Positions 34,853-43,275 of a stretch of DNA of 64,000 bases are shown here, piece after piece. This DNA is from Mycolicibacterium elephantis DSM 44368 (GTDB taxonomy: Bacteria > Actinomycetota > Actinomycetes > Mycobacteriales > Mycobacteriaceae): positions 1 to 64,000 of the forward strand of contig NZ_ATDN01000034.1 in NCBI RefSeq assembly GCF_004014805.1, given 5' to 3'. Position 1 is the first letter of the stretch, and each line of letters opens with the position of its first letter. A program made the translations under genes and the position numbers. The notes under the pieces were generated by a model. The model saw only the letters and a program-made list of their open reading frames with translations. It searched no databases and was not told the DNA's origin.

Positions 34853-35796
34853 CCAGCTCGCGGCGCACGGTCGACCTGCCGTCACTGAAGCGAGGGGAGA
34901 TCCGTGATCCCGCGCTGAGCGCGGCGCTGCGCAAGCTCGAGCTGACGGTGCGCCGCAAGCTCGACGGCGTGCTGCACGGCGATCACCTCGGGCTGCTGCC
35001 CGGCCCCGGTTCCGAACCGGGGGAGTCGCGGCTCTACCAGCCCGGCGACGACGTGCGCCGGATGGATTGGTCGGTCACGGCGCGCACCACCGAACCGCAC
35101 GTGCGGCAGATGATCGCCGACCGCGAGCTCGAGACGTGGCTCGTGGTCGACATGTCGGCCAGCCTGGACTTCGGTACCACCGGGTGTGAGAAGCGCGATC
35201 TGGCGGTGGCCGCCGCCGCGGCGATCACCTTCCTCAACAGCGGGGGAGGCAACCGGATCGGCGCGATCATCGCCAACGGCGACACCATGCGTCGGGTGCC
35301 CGCGCTTTCCGGGCGCATGCACGAGCAGGAGATGCTGCGCACGATCGCCACGATGCCCAAGGCGCCCACGGGAGTTCGCGGTGATCTGGCCGCCGCCATC
35401 GACGCGCTGCGCCGTCCGGAGCGTCGCCGCGGGATGGCGGTGATCATCAGCGACTTCCTGGGTCCGATCAACTGGATGCGCCCGCTGCGCGCGATCGCCG
35501 GCCGTCACGAAGTCCTCGGCATCGAGGTCCTCGACCCCCGTGACGTCGAGCTGCCGCCCGTCGGCGAGGTCGTCCTGCAGGACGCCGAGACCGGCCAGAC
35601 CCGCGAGTTCACCATCGACGAGCAGCTGCGTGACGACTTCGCCCGGGCCGCGGCGGCCCACCGTGCCGAGGTCGCCAGGACGCTGCGCCGATGCGATGCG
35701 CCGCTGCTGTCGCTGCGCACCGACCGGGACTGGATCGCCGACGTCGTCCGATTCGTCGCCAACCGCAGACGTGGTGCGCTGGCGGGCCGCGCCTAG
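34849..35796 (+). CDS. DUF58 domain protein
   Basis: The 315-residue cytosolic protein has the DUF58 signature LYQPGDDVRRMDWSVTART (~60-80) followed by a VWA-like fold with the partial MIDAS motif VVDMSASLDFGT and the later ISDFLGP. The GTG at 34849 overlaps the moxR1 stop by four bases (GTGA), deciding it over a longer frame inside moxR1. In MoxR-type systems the DUF58 protein links the ATPase to membrane VWA proteins, two of which follow. Orthologue of Rv1480. Confidence 0.9.
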   Translation: MTSSRRTVDLPSLKRGEIRDPALSAALRKLELTVRRKLDGVLHGDHLGLLPGPGSEPGESRLYQPGDDVRRMDWSVTARTTEPHVRQMIADRELETWLVVDMSASLDFGTTGCEKRDLAVAAAAAITFLNSGGGNRIGAIIANGDTMRRVPALSGRMHEQEMLRTIATMPKAPTGVRGDLAAAIDALRRPERRRGMAVIISDFLGPINWMRPLRAIAGRHEVLGIEVLDPRDVELPPVGEVVLQDAETGQTREFTIDEQLRDDFARAAAAHRAEVARTLRRCDAPLLSLRTDRDWIADVVRFVANRRRGALAGRA

Positions 35797-35827
35797 ATCG
35801 GGTTGGCCGTGAAATGATTAGGCGCAC

Positions 35828-36835
35828 ATGACATTGCCGTTGCTCGGTCCGATGACTCTCTCGGGCTTCGAACACGCATGGTTCTTCCTGTTTCTGCTCG
35901 TGGTGCTCGGGATCGTCGGGCTCTACATCGTGGTGCAGCTGTCGCGGCACCGGCGGATGTTGCGCTTCGCCAACATGGAATTGCTGGAAAGCGTTGCGCC
36001 CAAACGGCAGGCACGCTGGCGGCATCTGCCCGCGATTCTGGCCGTGATCGCGTTGGTGTTCCTCACGGTGGCCATGGCGGGTCCGACGCACGACGTTCGC
36101 ATTCCGCGTAATCGGGCGGTGGTGATGCTCGTCATGGACGTGTCGCAGTCGATGCGGGCCACCGACGTGCTGCCGAACCGGATGGCCGCCGCCCAGGAGG
36201 CGTCCAAGCAGTTCGCCGACGAGCTGACCCCCGGCATCAACCTCGGGCTGATCTCGTACGCGGGCACCGCGACCGTGCTGGTGTCGCCGACGACGGGGCG
36301 CGAGGCCACCAAGAGCGCGATCGACGGCCTGCAGTTCGCCGACCGCACCGCCACCGGGGAGGGGATCTTCACCGCCCTGCAGGCCATCGCCACCGTCGGT
36401 GCGGTGATCGGCGGCGGCGACGAACCGCCGCCCGCGCGCATCGTGTTGTTCTCCGACGGTAAGGAGACGGTGCCGTCGAACCCGGACAATCCGAAGGGCG
36501 CCTACACCGCGGCCCGCGCGGCCAAGGACCAGGGGGTGCCGATCTCGACGATCTCGTTCGGCACGCCGTACGGGTACGTCGAGATCAACGACCAACGGCA
36601 GCCGGTGCCCGTCGATGACGAGATGCTCAAGAAGATCGCCGATCTTTCCGGCGGGGAGGCGTTCACCGCGTCCAGCCTCGAACAGCTGCGCGAGGTCTAC
36701 GCCAACCTGCAGCAACAGATCGGCTACGAGACCATCAGGGGCGAGGCAAGCACGGGCTGGCTGCGGCTGGGAGCGGTGGCGCTGGCGCTGGCAGCGCTTG
36801 CGGCGCTGGCCATCAACCGTCGGCTGCCGAACTGA
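35828..36835 (+). CDS. membrane-anchored VWA domain protein (copy 1)
   Basis: The 335-residue protein has two N-terminal membrane helices (FLFLLVVLGIVGLYIVVQL and LPAILAVIALVFLTVAMAG), a von Willebrand A domain with a full MIDAS motif (VMDVSQSM, T in ADRTATGEG, D in LFSDGKET), and a C-terminal membrane helix. This resembles the BatA/BatB proteins that partner MoxR ATPases. It follows the DUF58 gene by 31 bases and is followed by a close tandem paralogue. Orthologue of Rv1481. Function is likely envelope-related but unproven. Confidence 0.9.
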   Translation: MTLPLLGPMTLSGFEHAWFFLFLLVVLGIVGLYIVVQLSRHRRMLRFANMELLESVAPKRQARWRHLPAILAVIALVFLTVAMAGPTHDVRIPRNRAVVMLVMDVSQSMRATDVLPNRMAAAQEASKQFADELTPGINLGLISYAGTATVLVSPTTGREATKSAIDGLQFADRTATGEGIFTALQAIATVGAVIGGGDEPPPARIVLFSDGKETVPSNPDNPKGAYTAARAAKDQGVPISTISFGTPYGYVEINDQRQPVPVDDEMLKKIADLSGGEAFTASSLEQLREVYANLQQQIGYETIRGEASTGWLRLGAVALALAALAALAINRRLPN

Positions 36836-36853
36836 GACGGGGACGACTCTGAG

Positions 36854-37864
36854 ATGACCCTTCCGCTGCTGGGACCGGTATCACTGTCGGGCTTTCAACA
36901 CATCTGGTGGTTCGTGCTGTTCCTGGCCGTCGTGCTCGGCCTGGCCGTGCTCTATGTCCTGACCCAGCTGTCCCGGCGCCGGCGGCTGCAGCAGTTCGCC
37001 AACACCGAACTGCTCGACAGCGTGGCGCCCAAACGGCCGAGCCCGTGGCGGCACCTACCCGCCGCGCTGCTGGGAATCGCGTTGCTGCTGTGCACGATCG
37101 CACTGGCCGGGCCCACCCACGACCAGCGGCTCCCGCGCAACCGCGCGGTCGTGATGCTCGTCATGGACGTGTCACAGTCGATGAAGGCCACCGACGTCGA
37201 GCCCAGCCGGCTGGTCGCCGCCCAGGAGGCGTCGAAGAAGTTCGTCGACGAGCTCACCCCGGGCATCAACCTCGGCGTCATCGCGTATGCCGGCACGCCG
37301 ACGGTGTTGGTCTCGCCGACGACGAACCGGGACTCGAGCCGGCGCGCCATCGACAACCTGCAGGTCGCCGACCGCACCGCCACGGGCGAGGCGATTTTCA
37401 CGGCGCTGTCGTCGATCTCGACGGTCGGTGCCGTCATCGGCGGCGGCGACACCCCGCCGCCGGCGCACATCGTGTTGTTCTCCGACGGTAAGGAGACGGT
37501 GCCGTCGAACCCGGACAATCCCAAGGGCGCCTTCACCGCCGCGCGGGCCGCCAAGGATCAGGGGGTGCCGATCTCGACGATCTCGTTCGGGACCCCGAAC
37601 GGCTCGGTGGAGGTCAACGGCGAGCGGGTGCCGGTGCCCGTCGACGACAAGATGATGAAGAGGATCGCCGAGCTGTCCGGTGGGGAGTCCTACACCGCGG
37701 CCAACCTCGACGAGCTGAACAAGGTCTACGCCACCCTCCAGGACCAGATCGGCTATGAGACCGTCCGGGGTGAGGCCACCACCGGCTGGTTGCGTCTGGC
37801 CGCCCTGGTGGCCGCCGTCGCGGCGGTGGCGAGCCTGTTGATCAACCGCCGGCTCCCACTGTGA
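36854..37864 (+). CDS. membrane-anchored VWA domain protein (copy 2)
   Basis: Tandem paralogue of the preceding gene, 336 residues, about 70% identical by eye, with the same layout: two N-terminal helices, VWA domain with VMDVSQSM, C-terminal helix. It starts 18 bases after copy 1. A 54-base stretch is identical between the copies (36439-36492 and 37468-37521), suggesting recent duplication or gene conversion. M. tuberculosis has one clear equivalent (Rv1481), so the pair may form a heteromeric BatA/BatB-like complex here. Confidence 0.9.
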   Translation: MTLPLLGPVSLSGFQHIWWFVLFLAVVLGLAVLYVLTQLSRRRRLQQFANTELLDSVAPKRPSPWRHLPAALLGIALLLCTIALAGPTHDQRLPRNRAVVMLVMDVSQSMKATDVEPSRLVAAQEASKKFVDELTPGINLGVIAYAGTPTVLVSPTTNRDSSRRAIDNLQVADRTATGEAIFTALSSISTVGAVIGGGDTPPPAHIVLFSDGKETVPSNPDNPKGAFTAARAAKDQGVPISTISFGTPNGSVEVNGERVPVPVDDKMMKRIAELSGGESYTAANLDELNKVYATLQDQIGYETVRGEATTGWLRLAALVAAVAAVASLLINRRLPL

Positions 37865-37871
37865 CTGTTTA

Positions 37872-37893
37872 CGCCCGAAGGGACAAACGGGCG
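37872..37893 (+). terminator. weak hairpin after the VWA pair
   Basis: CGCCCG (37872-37877) and CGGGCG (37888-37893) form a 6-base-pair stem with a 10-base loop just after the second VWA stop. There is no U-tract, so termination strength is uncertain. Downstream, TTAAGT (37977-37982) is a possible -10 for fabG1. Confidence 0.35.
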
Positions 37894-37990
37894 GGAAAGT
37901 GCGAGTGGATCGCGCCGAAACGTCGATCTCGGCGCCGGCAGGCTCGCGGTGATTTCAGTCAACCGCAGCTCACACGTTAAGTTGGCGGGC

Positions 37991-38758
37991 ATGACGGAGA
38001 CTGCAGTTCCTGAATCGGAGAGCCAAACGGCAGGCGCACGTCCGCCTTTCGTGTCCCGGTCGGTGCTGGTTACTGGCGGAAACCGCGGGATCGGGCTGGC
38101 GATCGCGCGGCGGCTGGCCGCCGACGGGCACAAGGTGGCCGTCACGCACCGCGGTTCGGGCGTGCCCGACGACAACCTGTTCGCCGTAGAGTGCGACGTC
38201 ACCGACAACGCCGCCGTCGACCGCGCCTTCAAGGAAGTCGAGGAGCACCAGGGGCCCGTCGAGGTGGTGGTCTCCAACGCCGGCATCTCCAAGGACGCGT
38301 TTCTCATCCGGATGACCGAGGAGCGCTTCGAGGAGGTCATCAACGCCAACCTCACCGGCGCGTTCCGGGTGGCCCAGCGCGCGTCGCGCAGCATGCAGCG
38401 CAAGCGCTTCGGCCGGATCATCTTCATCGGCTCGGTGTCGGGCATGTGGGGGATCGGCAACCAGGCCAACTACGCGGCCGCCAAGGCCGGCCTGATCGGC
38501 ATGGCGCGCTCGATCTCCCGGGAGTTGTCGAAGGCCAACGTCACCGCCAACGTCGTGGCCCCCGGCTACATCGACACCGAGATGACCCGGGCGCTGGACG
38601 AACGGATCCAGGCCGGGGCGCTGGAGTTCATTCCGGCCAAGCGCATCGGCACCGCCGAGGACGTCGCCGGAGTCGTCAGCTTCCTGGCCTCCGAGGACGC
38701 CGGTTACATCGCCGGCGCGGTCATCCCGGTCGACGGCGGCATGGGCATGGGCCACTGA
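37991..38758 (+). CDS. fabG1: 3-oxoacyl-ACP reductase FabG1 (MabA)
   Basis: NADPH-dependent beta-ketoacyl-ACP reductase of the FAS-II mycolic-acid elongation cycle. The 255-residue short-chain dehydrogenase has the TGGNRGIG cofactor motif, VSNAGIS, catalytic Ser in IGSVSG, and Tyr/Lys in YAAAKAG. Near-identity to M. tuberculosis MabA is visible along the length, including the C-terminus VIPVDGGMGMGH. ATG at 37991 is used, since the frame upstream to 37949 lies in the promoter region. inhA follows 15 bases downstream in the same operon. Confidence 0.97.
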   Translation: MTETAVPESESQTAGARPPFVSRSVLVTGGNRGIGLAIARRLAADGHKVAVTHRGSGVPDDNLFAVECDVTDNAAVDRAFKEVEEHQGPVEVVVSNAGISKDAFLIRMTEERFEEVINANLTGAFRVAQRASRSMQRKRFGRIIFIGSVSGMWGIGNQANYAAAKAGLIGMARSISRELSKANVTANVVAPGYIDTEMTRALDERIQAGALEFIPAKRIGTAEDVAGVVSFLASEDAGYIAGAVIPVDGGMGMGH

Positions 38759-38773
38759 GAGATAAGGACAGAC

Positions 38774-39583
38774 ATGGCAGCGATTCTCGAAGGCAAGCGC
38801 ATCCTCGTCACGGGGATCATCACCGACTCCTCGATCGCGTTCCACATCGCGCGGGTGGCGCAGGAAGCCGGCGCAGAGCTGGTGCTGACCGGATACGACC
38901 GGATGAAGCTCATCCGGCGGATTGCCGACCGGCTGCCCAGGGAGGCGCCGCTGTTGGAGCTCGACGTGCAGAACTCCGAGCACCTCGACACGCTGGCCGA
39001 CCAGATCACCGAGGTGATCGGCGAGGGCAACAAGCTCGACGGCGTCGTGCATTCGATCGGGTTCATGCCGCAGTCGGGCATGGGGATCAACCCGTTCTTC
39101 GACGCGCCCTACGAGGACGTCGCCAAGGGCATCCACATCTCGGCGTACTCCTACGCCTCGCTGGCCAAGGCGACGCTGCCGATCATGAACCGGGGCGGCA
39201 GCATCGTCGGCATGGACTTCGACCCCACCCGGGCGATGCCCGCGTACAACTGGATGACGGTGGCCAAGAGCGCGCTGGAGTCCGTCAACCGGTTCGTCGC
39301 GCGTGAGGTCGGGCCGCACGGTGTGCGTTCGAATCTGGTTGCGGCAGGCCCGATCCGCACGCTGGCGATGAGCGCCATCGTGGGCGGAGCGCTGGGTGAA
39401 GAGGCCGGCGAGCAGATGCGCCTGCTCGAGGAGGGCTGGGACCAGCGCGCACCCGTCGGCTGGGACATGAAGGATCCGACGCCGGTGGCCAAGACGGTGT
39501 GCGCCCTGCTCTCGGACTGGCTGCCCGCCACCACCGGCACCGTGATCTACGCCGACGGCGGCGCCAGCACGCAGCTGTTGTAG
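38774..39583 (+). CDS. inhA: NADH-dependent enoyl-[acyl-carrier-protein] reductase InhA
   Basis: Reduces trans-2-enoyl-ACP in FAS-II; the target of isoniazid-NAD and ethionamide-NAD adducts. The product has 269 residues, exactly the M. tuberculosis length. Ser94 (VVHSIGF), Tyr158 and Lys165 (AYNWMTVAKS) are all present, so the resistance-associated positions I can read are wild type. The first residues are AAILEGKRILVTG. GATAAGGACAG precedes the ATG. It is co-transcribed with fabG1 and directly abuts hemZ. Confidence 0.98.
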   Translation: MAAILEGKRILVTGIITDSSIAFHIARVAQEAGAELVLTGYDRMKLIRRIADRLPREAPLLELDVQNSEHLDTLADQITEVIGEGNKLDGVVHSIGFMPQSGMGINPFFDAPYEDVAKGIHISAYSYASLAKATLPIMNRGGSIVGMDFDPTRAMPAYNWMTVAKSALESVNRFVAREVGPHGVRSNLVAAGPIRTLAMSAIVGGALGEEAGEQMRLLEEGWDQRAPVGWDMKDPTPVAKTVCALLSDWLPATTGTVIYADGGASTQLL

Positions 39584-40579
39584 ATGGCTCACCCGGTCTT
39601 CGACGCCCTTCTGCTGCTGTCCTTCGGCGGGCCGGAGGGCGAGGCCGACGTGATGCCGTTCTTGGAGAACGTCACCCGCGGTCGCGGCATCCCGCGTGAA
39701 CGGCTTGCCGACGTCGCCGAGCACTACCTTCACTTCGGCGGGGTGTCGCCGATCAACGGGATCAACCGCGCGCTGATCGAGCGGCTGCGCACGCTCGTCG
39801 ACGTGCCGGTCTACTTCGGCAACCGCAACTGGCAGCCCTACGTCGAAGACACCGTCACCGCGATGGCCGAGGACGGCGTCACGCGCGCCGCGGTGTTCGC
39901 CACCTCCGCGTGGGGTGGCTACTCCAGCTGCACGCAGTACGTCGAGGACATCGCCCGGGCACGCGCGGCCGCCGGCGACCGCGCCCCGCAACTGGTCAAA
40001 ATCCGCCAGTTCTTCGACCATCCGACGTTCGTGCAGATGTTCGCCGACGCGGTCGCCGAGGCCGCGCGGAGCGTGCCCGACGACGCGCGGCTGGTTTTCA
40101 CCGCGCACTCCATTCCGCTGTCCGCCCGATCCCGTTGCGGCCCCGAACTTTACGAACGCCAAGTGGCCCATGCCACCCGGCTGGTGGCCGCCGCGGCGGG
40201 ATACGACGACTACGACCAGGTCTGGCAGTCACGCTCGGGGCCGCCCCAGGTGCCCTGGCTGGAACCCGATGTGGCCGACCACCTCCGGGCGCTCGCCGAC
40301 GGTGGCGCCACGGCGGTGATCGTGTGCCCGATCGGCTTCGTCGCGGACCACATCGAGGTGGTGTGGGATCTCGACCACGAACTCAAGGCGCAGGCCGACG
40401 ACGCGGGTATGGCATTCGCGCGGACCGCCACACCCAACGCCGACCTCGCCCTGGTGGCCGCCGACCTGTTCGACGAGCTGCGCACCGGGCGGGCGCCCAT
40501 CCGCGTTCAGACACCGAATCCGCCGCCGCTGCAGGGTTTCTCCGTCGACGGCGCGCTGTGCACACCGAACTGCGGATAG
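39584..40579 (+). CDS. hemZ: ferrochelatase (coproporphyrin type)
   Basis: Inserts Fe2+ into a porphyrin. Actinobacterial members are coproporphyrin III ferrochelatases (CpfC). The 331-residue protein begins FDALLLLSFGGPEG and has the catalytic histidine in LVFTAHSIPLSAR and the acidic FVADHIEVVWDLDHE segment. Cysteines in YSSCTQY and the C-terminal ALCTPNCG fit the [2Fe-2S] ligands known in mycobacterial ferrochelatase. The ATG follows the inhA stop with no gap. Orthologue of Rv1485. A strong hairpin lies downstream. Confidence 0.95.
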   Translation: MAHPVFDALLLLSFGGPEGEADVMPFLENVTRGRGIPRERLADVAEHYLHFGGVSPINGINRALIERLRTLVDVPVYFGNRNWQPYVEDTVTAMAEDGVTRAAVFATSAWGGYSSCTQYVEDIARARAAAGDRAPQLVKIRQFFDHPTFVQMFADAVAEAARSVPDDARLVFTAHSIPLSARSRCGPELYERQVAHATRLVAAAAGYDDYDQVWQSRSGPPQVPWLEPDVADHLRALADGGATAVIVCPIGFVADHIEVVWDLDHELKAQADDAGMAFARTATPNADLALVAADLFDELRTGRAPIRVQTPNPPPLQGFSVDGALCTPNCG

Positions 40580-40584
40580 CGCCG

Positions 40585-40620
40585 CGCCTCATAGCGCACC
40601 TCGTAGCGCACCTCGTAGCG
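40585..40620. repeat. three 12-base tandem repeats
   Basis: CGCCTCATAGCG at 40585-40596, then CACCTCGTAGCG twice (40597-40608, 40609-40620). It lies right after the hemZ stop and just before the terminator hairpin. The units are 12 bases, so copy-number changes would not disturb a reading frame; no protein is encoded here. Confidence 0.85.
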
Positions 40621-40625
40621 CGAGA

Positions 40626-40673
40626 AGACGTGAAAACCCCCTTTTCGACGGGTTTTCAGGGGTTTTCGCGTCT
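40626..40673. terminator. bidirectional terminator between hemZ and the Rv1486c-like gene
   Basis: AGACG-t-GAAAACCCC (40626-40640) pairs with GGGGTTTTC-g-CGTCT (40659-40673): nine base pairs, one mismatch, then five more. The loop contains a second GGGTTTTC copy that allows an alternative smaller hairpin. The A/T-rich stem ends give T-runs on both strands, fitting the convergent genes on either side. Confidence 0.8.
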
Positions 40674-40683
40674 GCTCGCGGGG

Positions 40684-41529
40684 TCAACCCCAGGCCGAGT
40701 GCAGGATCGTGGTGACCGCAGCCAACCGCGCCGAGCGCACCACGGCCGAAAGGGGTCGCAGCACATCGGAGGCCAGCCGCAACTCCGAGGAGCTGTGCAG
40801 GCCAATGGGAATCAACTCAGCGCTCACGGAGACGATGGCATCGACCTGCGCCGCGTTCTCGAGCACTCGTAACGCCCGTGAGGGGGCGTGGCCGGGAATG
40901 CGGTGTCGGCGCTCGGATTCCAGCACCTGCGTCACGAGGCCGCGGGGATCGTCGACGTCCAGGTCGGCGGCGCCCGCGCGGAGCGTCGCCAATGCCTCGG
41001 CGGCTGAACGCACCGCGGACCGCAACTCGTACTCGGCCTCACCGAGGTCCGGCGATGCCACCGGCGCGACGGCCGGGATGGAGTAGGCAGTCCAGGACAG
41101 CCCGCATGGATCGGCGTCGTCGTCGGTGTCGGTTTCGAGGTCGGGGTACTCGAAATCGGGTACCAGGCCGATCGCCTCGGCGGAGCCGTTCGTGATGACG
41201 ATCGCCTCGCCGGCCGCCACCGCGTCGCGCTGGAACTGTGTCCCGGCGGGCAGGCCCCTGACGTCACCGGGGACCGGCAGCACAAGCGACATCGGGGGAT
41301 TCGCCGGCGCGCCGGCCGCGGTGCGCAGCGTCTGAAGCAGCGAGACGGCGCCCGCGTCAACCAGATCCGGCCACGGCAGGCCCGTGCGGCCGGCGGCGAC
41401 CGAGTCGTAGGCGGTCACGGAATGCTGTGGTGCCCACTGAGATAGCGCGTCGAGGACGTCGTCCGGGGCGGCCGCGCCTGCGAGCCAGGCGTTGGCCCAC
41501 ATCGACAACGAGACACTGGGGCACCACAT
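40684..41529 (-). CDS. conserved mycobacterial hypothetical protein (Rv1486c-like)
   Basis: The 281-residue product has no signal peptide or membrane helix. It is rich in Ala and Asp, with MSLVLPVPGDVRGLPAGTQFQRDAV in the middle, an acidic DLETDTDDDADPCG loop and helical C-terminal half. Its position between hemZ and the NfeD-like gene matches Rv1486c. I do not recognise a characterised domain. The ATG at 41529 is divergent from the NfeD gene by 59 bases. Confidence 0.75.
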   Translation of the reverse strand: MWCPSVSLSMWANAWLAGAAAPDDVLDALSQWAPQHSVTAYDSVAAGRTGLPWPDLVDAGAVSLLQTLRTAAGAPANPPMSLVLPVPGDVRGLPAGTQFQRDAVAAGEAIVITNGSAEAIGLVPDFEYPDLETDTDDDADPCGLSWTAYSIPAVAPVASPDLGEAEYELRSAVRSAAEALATLRAGAADLDVDDPRGLVTQVLESERRHRIPGHAPSRALRVLENAAQVDAIVSVSAELIPIGLHSSSELRLASDVLRPLSAVVRSARLAAVTTILHSAWG

Positions 41530-41588
41530 GATGCTCGCAGTGTAGTTGTTACCGGTTGCGCAGCACGGTCGCGCGCTAGGCTGAAGCC

Positions 41589-42020
41589 ATGCCTGCCGCC
41601 CTGATCTGGCTTGTCGCCGCGCTGGCCCTCGCGGGAGCCGAGGCGCTGACCGGCGACATGTTCTTGCTCATGCTGGGCGGTGGTGCACTGGCGGCGGCGG
41701 GCTCGAGCCTCATCTTCGACGAGCTGTGGGTGCACGGCGCGGTGTTCGCCGTCGTGTCGGTGCTGCTGCTGGTGCTGGTGCGCCCCGCGCTGCGCAGGCA
41801 TTTCCTATCCGGCCGCGGCCTGCCCGAACCGGTCAAGGCGCTGGAGGGCAAGAGCGCGCTGGTGCTCGACCGGGTGGCGCGCCACGAGGGGCGGATCAAG
41901 CTCGAAGGTGAGGTCTGGACCGCGCGCCCGCTGAACGAAAACGATGTGTACGAGGAGGGCGACCACGTGACCGTGGTGCACATCGACGGCGCCACCGCCG
42001 TCGTCCACAGGCTCGACTAG
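41589..42020 (+). CDS. NfeD-like membrane protein
   Basis: The 143-residue protein has two or three N-terminal membrane helices (LIWLVAALALAGAEALTG, FLLMLGGGALAAAG, VFAVVSVLLLVLV) followed by an OB-fold NfeD domain (LEGKSALVLDRVARHEGRIKL ... VVHIDGATAVVHRL). NfeD proteins pair with SPFH/stomatin proteins in membrane microdomains, and such a gene follows 22 bases downstream. TAGGCT (41577-41582) lies six bases before the ATG, a leaderless-type promoter. Orthologue of Rv1487. Confidence 0.9.
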   Translation: MPAALIWLVAALALAGAEALTGDMFLLMLGGGALAAAGSSLIFDELWVHGAVFAVVSVLLLVLVRPALRRHFLSGRGLPEPVKALEGKSALVLDRVARHEGRIKLEGEVWTARPLNENDVYEEGDHVTVVHIDGATAVVHRLD

Positions 42021-42042
42021 AGGCACAACGGAAGGAACCACC

Positions 42043-43275
42043 ATGGACGGTGCCATCGCCGGTCTGATCCTCTTGGCCGTACTGGTGGTGTTCGCCGCCA
42101 TCGTCGTCGCCAAGTCGATCGCGCTGATCCCTCAGGCCGAGGCCGCGGTCATCGAGCGGCTGGGCCGCTACAGCCGCACGGTCAGCGGCCAACTGACGCT
42201 GCTGGTGCCGTTCGTCGACCGGATCCGGGCCCGGGTCGACCTGCGCGAGCGGGTGGTCTCGTTTCCCCCGCAGCCGGTGATCACCGAGGACAACCTCACG
42301 GTCGCGATCGACACGGTGGTGTATTTCCAGGTCACCAACCCGCAGGCGGCGGTGTACCAGATCAGTAACTACATCGTCGGCGTCGAGCAGCTCACCACGA
42401 CGACGCTGCGCAACCTGGTCGGCGGCATGACCCTGGAGCAGACCCTGACGTCGCGCGACCAGATCAACACCGCGCTGCGCGGCGTGCTCGACGAGGCCAC
42501 CGGCCGGTGGGGGCTGCGGGTGGCGCGGGTGGAGTTGCGCGCCATCGACCCGCCACCCTCGATTCAGGACTCGATGGAAAAACAGATGCGCGCCGACAGG
42601 GAGAAGCGCGCGATGATCCTCACCGCCGAGGGCCAGCGGGAGTCGGCGATCAAACAGGCCGAGGGCCAGAAGCAGGCGCAGATCCTGGCCGCCGAGGGCG
42701 CCAAGCAGGCCGCCATCCTGGCGGCGGAGGCCGACCGCCAGTCGCGCATGTTGCGGGCCCAAGGTGAACGGGCCGCCCAGTACCTGCAGGCCCAGGGCCA
42801 GGCCAAGGCGATCGAGAAGACATTCGCCGCGATCAAGGCCGGCCGTCCGACACCTGAGCTGCTGGCCTACCAGTACCTGCAGACACTGCCGCAGATGGCC
42901 AAGGGGGAGGCCAACAAGGTGTGGTTGGTGCCAAGCGATTTCGGCGCCGCGCTGCAGGGCTTCACCAAGCTGCTCGGTGCGCCAGGCGAGGACGGCGTCT
43001 ACCGGTACACCCCGTCGCCGGTCGAGGACGATCTGCCCAAGCCCGAGGACGATTCCGACGAGGTGGCCGATTGGTTCTCCACCGAGACCGATCCGGCGAT
43101 CGCGCAGGCGGTGGCCAGGGCCGAGGCAGAAGCCCGTACCCCGGTGCAGCAGCCGGGATATTCCACGCCGCAGCTGGGTCAGTCGCCGACGGTGCAGCCC
43201 GGCGCACCGACCCCGCCGTCGACTCCGGCATCGACCCCGTCGCCCCGTGACGGCGGAGGCTCACACGCCCGGTAG
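42043..43275 (+). CDS. SPFH/stomatin-like (band 7) protein
   Basis: The 410-residue protein has one N-terminal membrane helix (AGLILLAVLVVFAAIVVAKSI), an SPFH domain (~30-190, with IERLGRYSRTVSGQLTLLVP), and a long coiled coil of Glu/Gln/Ala repeats (~190-270, AEGQKQAQILAAEGAKQ-type). It ends in a Pro/Thr/Ser-rich tail. Stomatin-like proteins form membrane scaffolds with NfeD partners, encoded just upstream. Its last 97 bases overlap the convergent TVP38-family gene. Orthologue of Rv1488. Confidence 0.92.
   Translation: MDGAIAGLILLAVLVVFAAIVVAKSIALIPQAEAAVIERLGRYSRTVSGQLTLLVPFVDRIRARVDLRERVVSFPPQPVITEDNLTVAIDTVVYFQVTNPQAAVYQISNYIVGVEQLTTTTLRNLVGGMTLEQTLTSRDQINTALRGVLDEATGRWGLRVARVELRAIDPPPSIQDSMEKQMRADREKRAMILTAEGQRESAIKQAEGQKQAQILAAEGAKQAAILAAEADRQSRMLRAQGERAAQYLQAQGQAKAIEKTFAAIKAGRPTPELLAYQYLQTLPQMAKGEANKVWLVPSDFGAALQGFTKLLGAPGEDGVYRYTPSPVEDDLPKPEDDSDEVADWFSTETDPAIAQAVARAEAEARTPVQQPGYSTPQLGQSPTVQPGAPTPPSTPASTPSPRDGGGSHAR

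Noticed and set aside
37970..40171. A 733-codon minus-strand open frame
   Set aside because: Antisense to fabG1, inhA and hemZ, which are unmistakable; composition is typical of a shadow frame.
40585..40620. Possible CRISPR-like repeat array
   Set aside because: Three directly adjacent 12-base units without spacers; no cas genes in the window.
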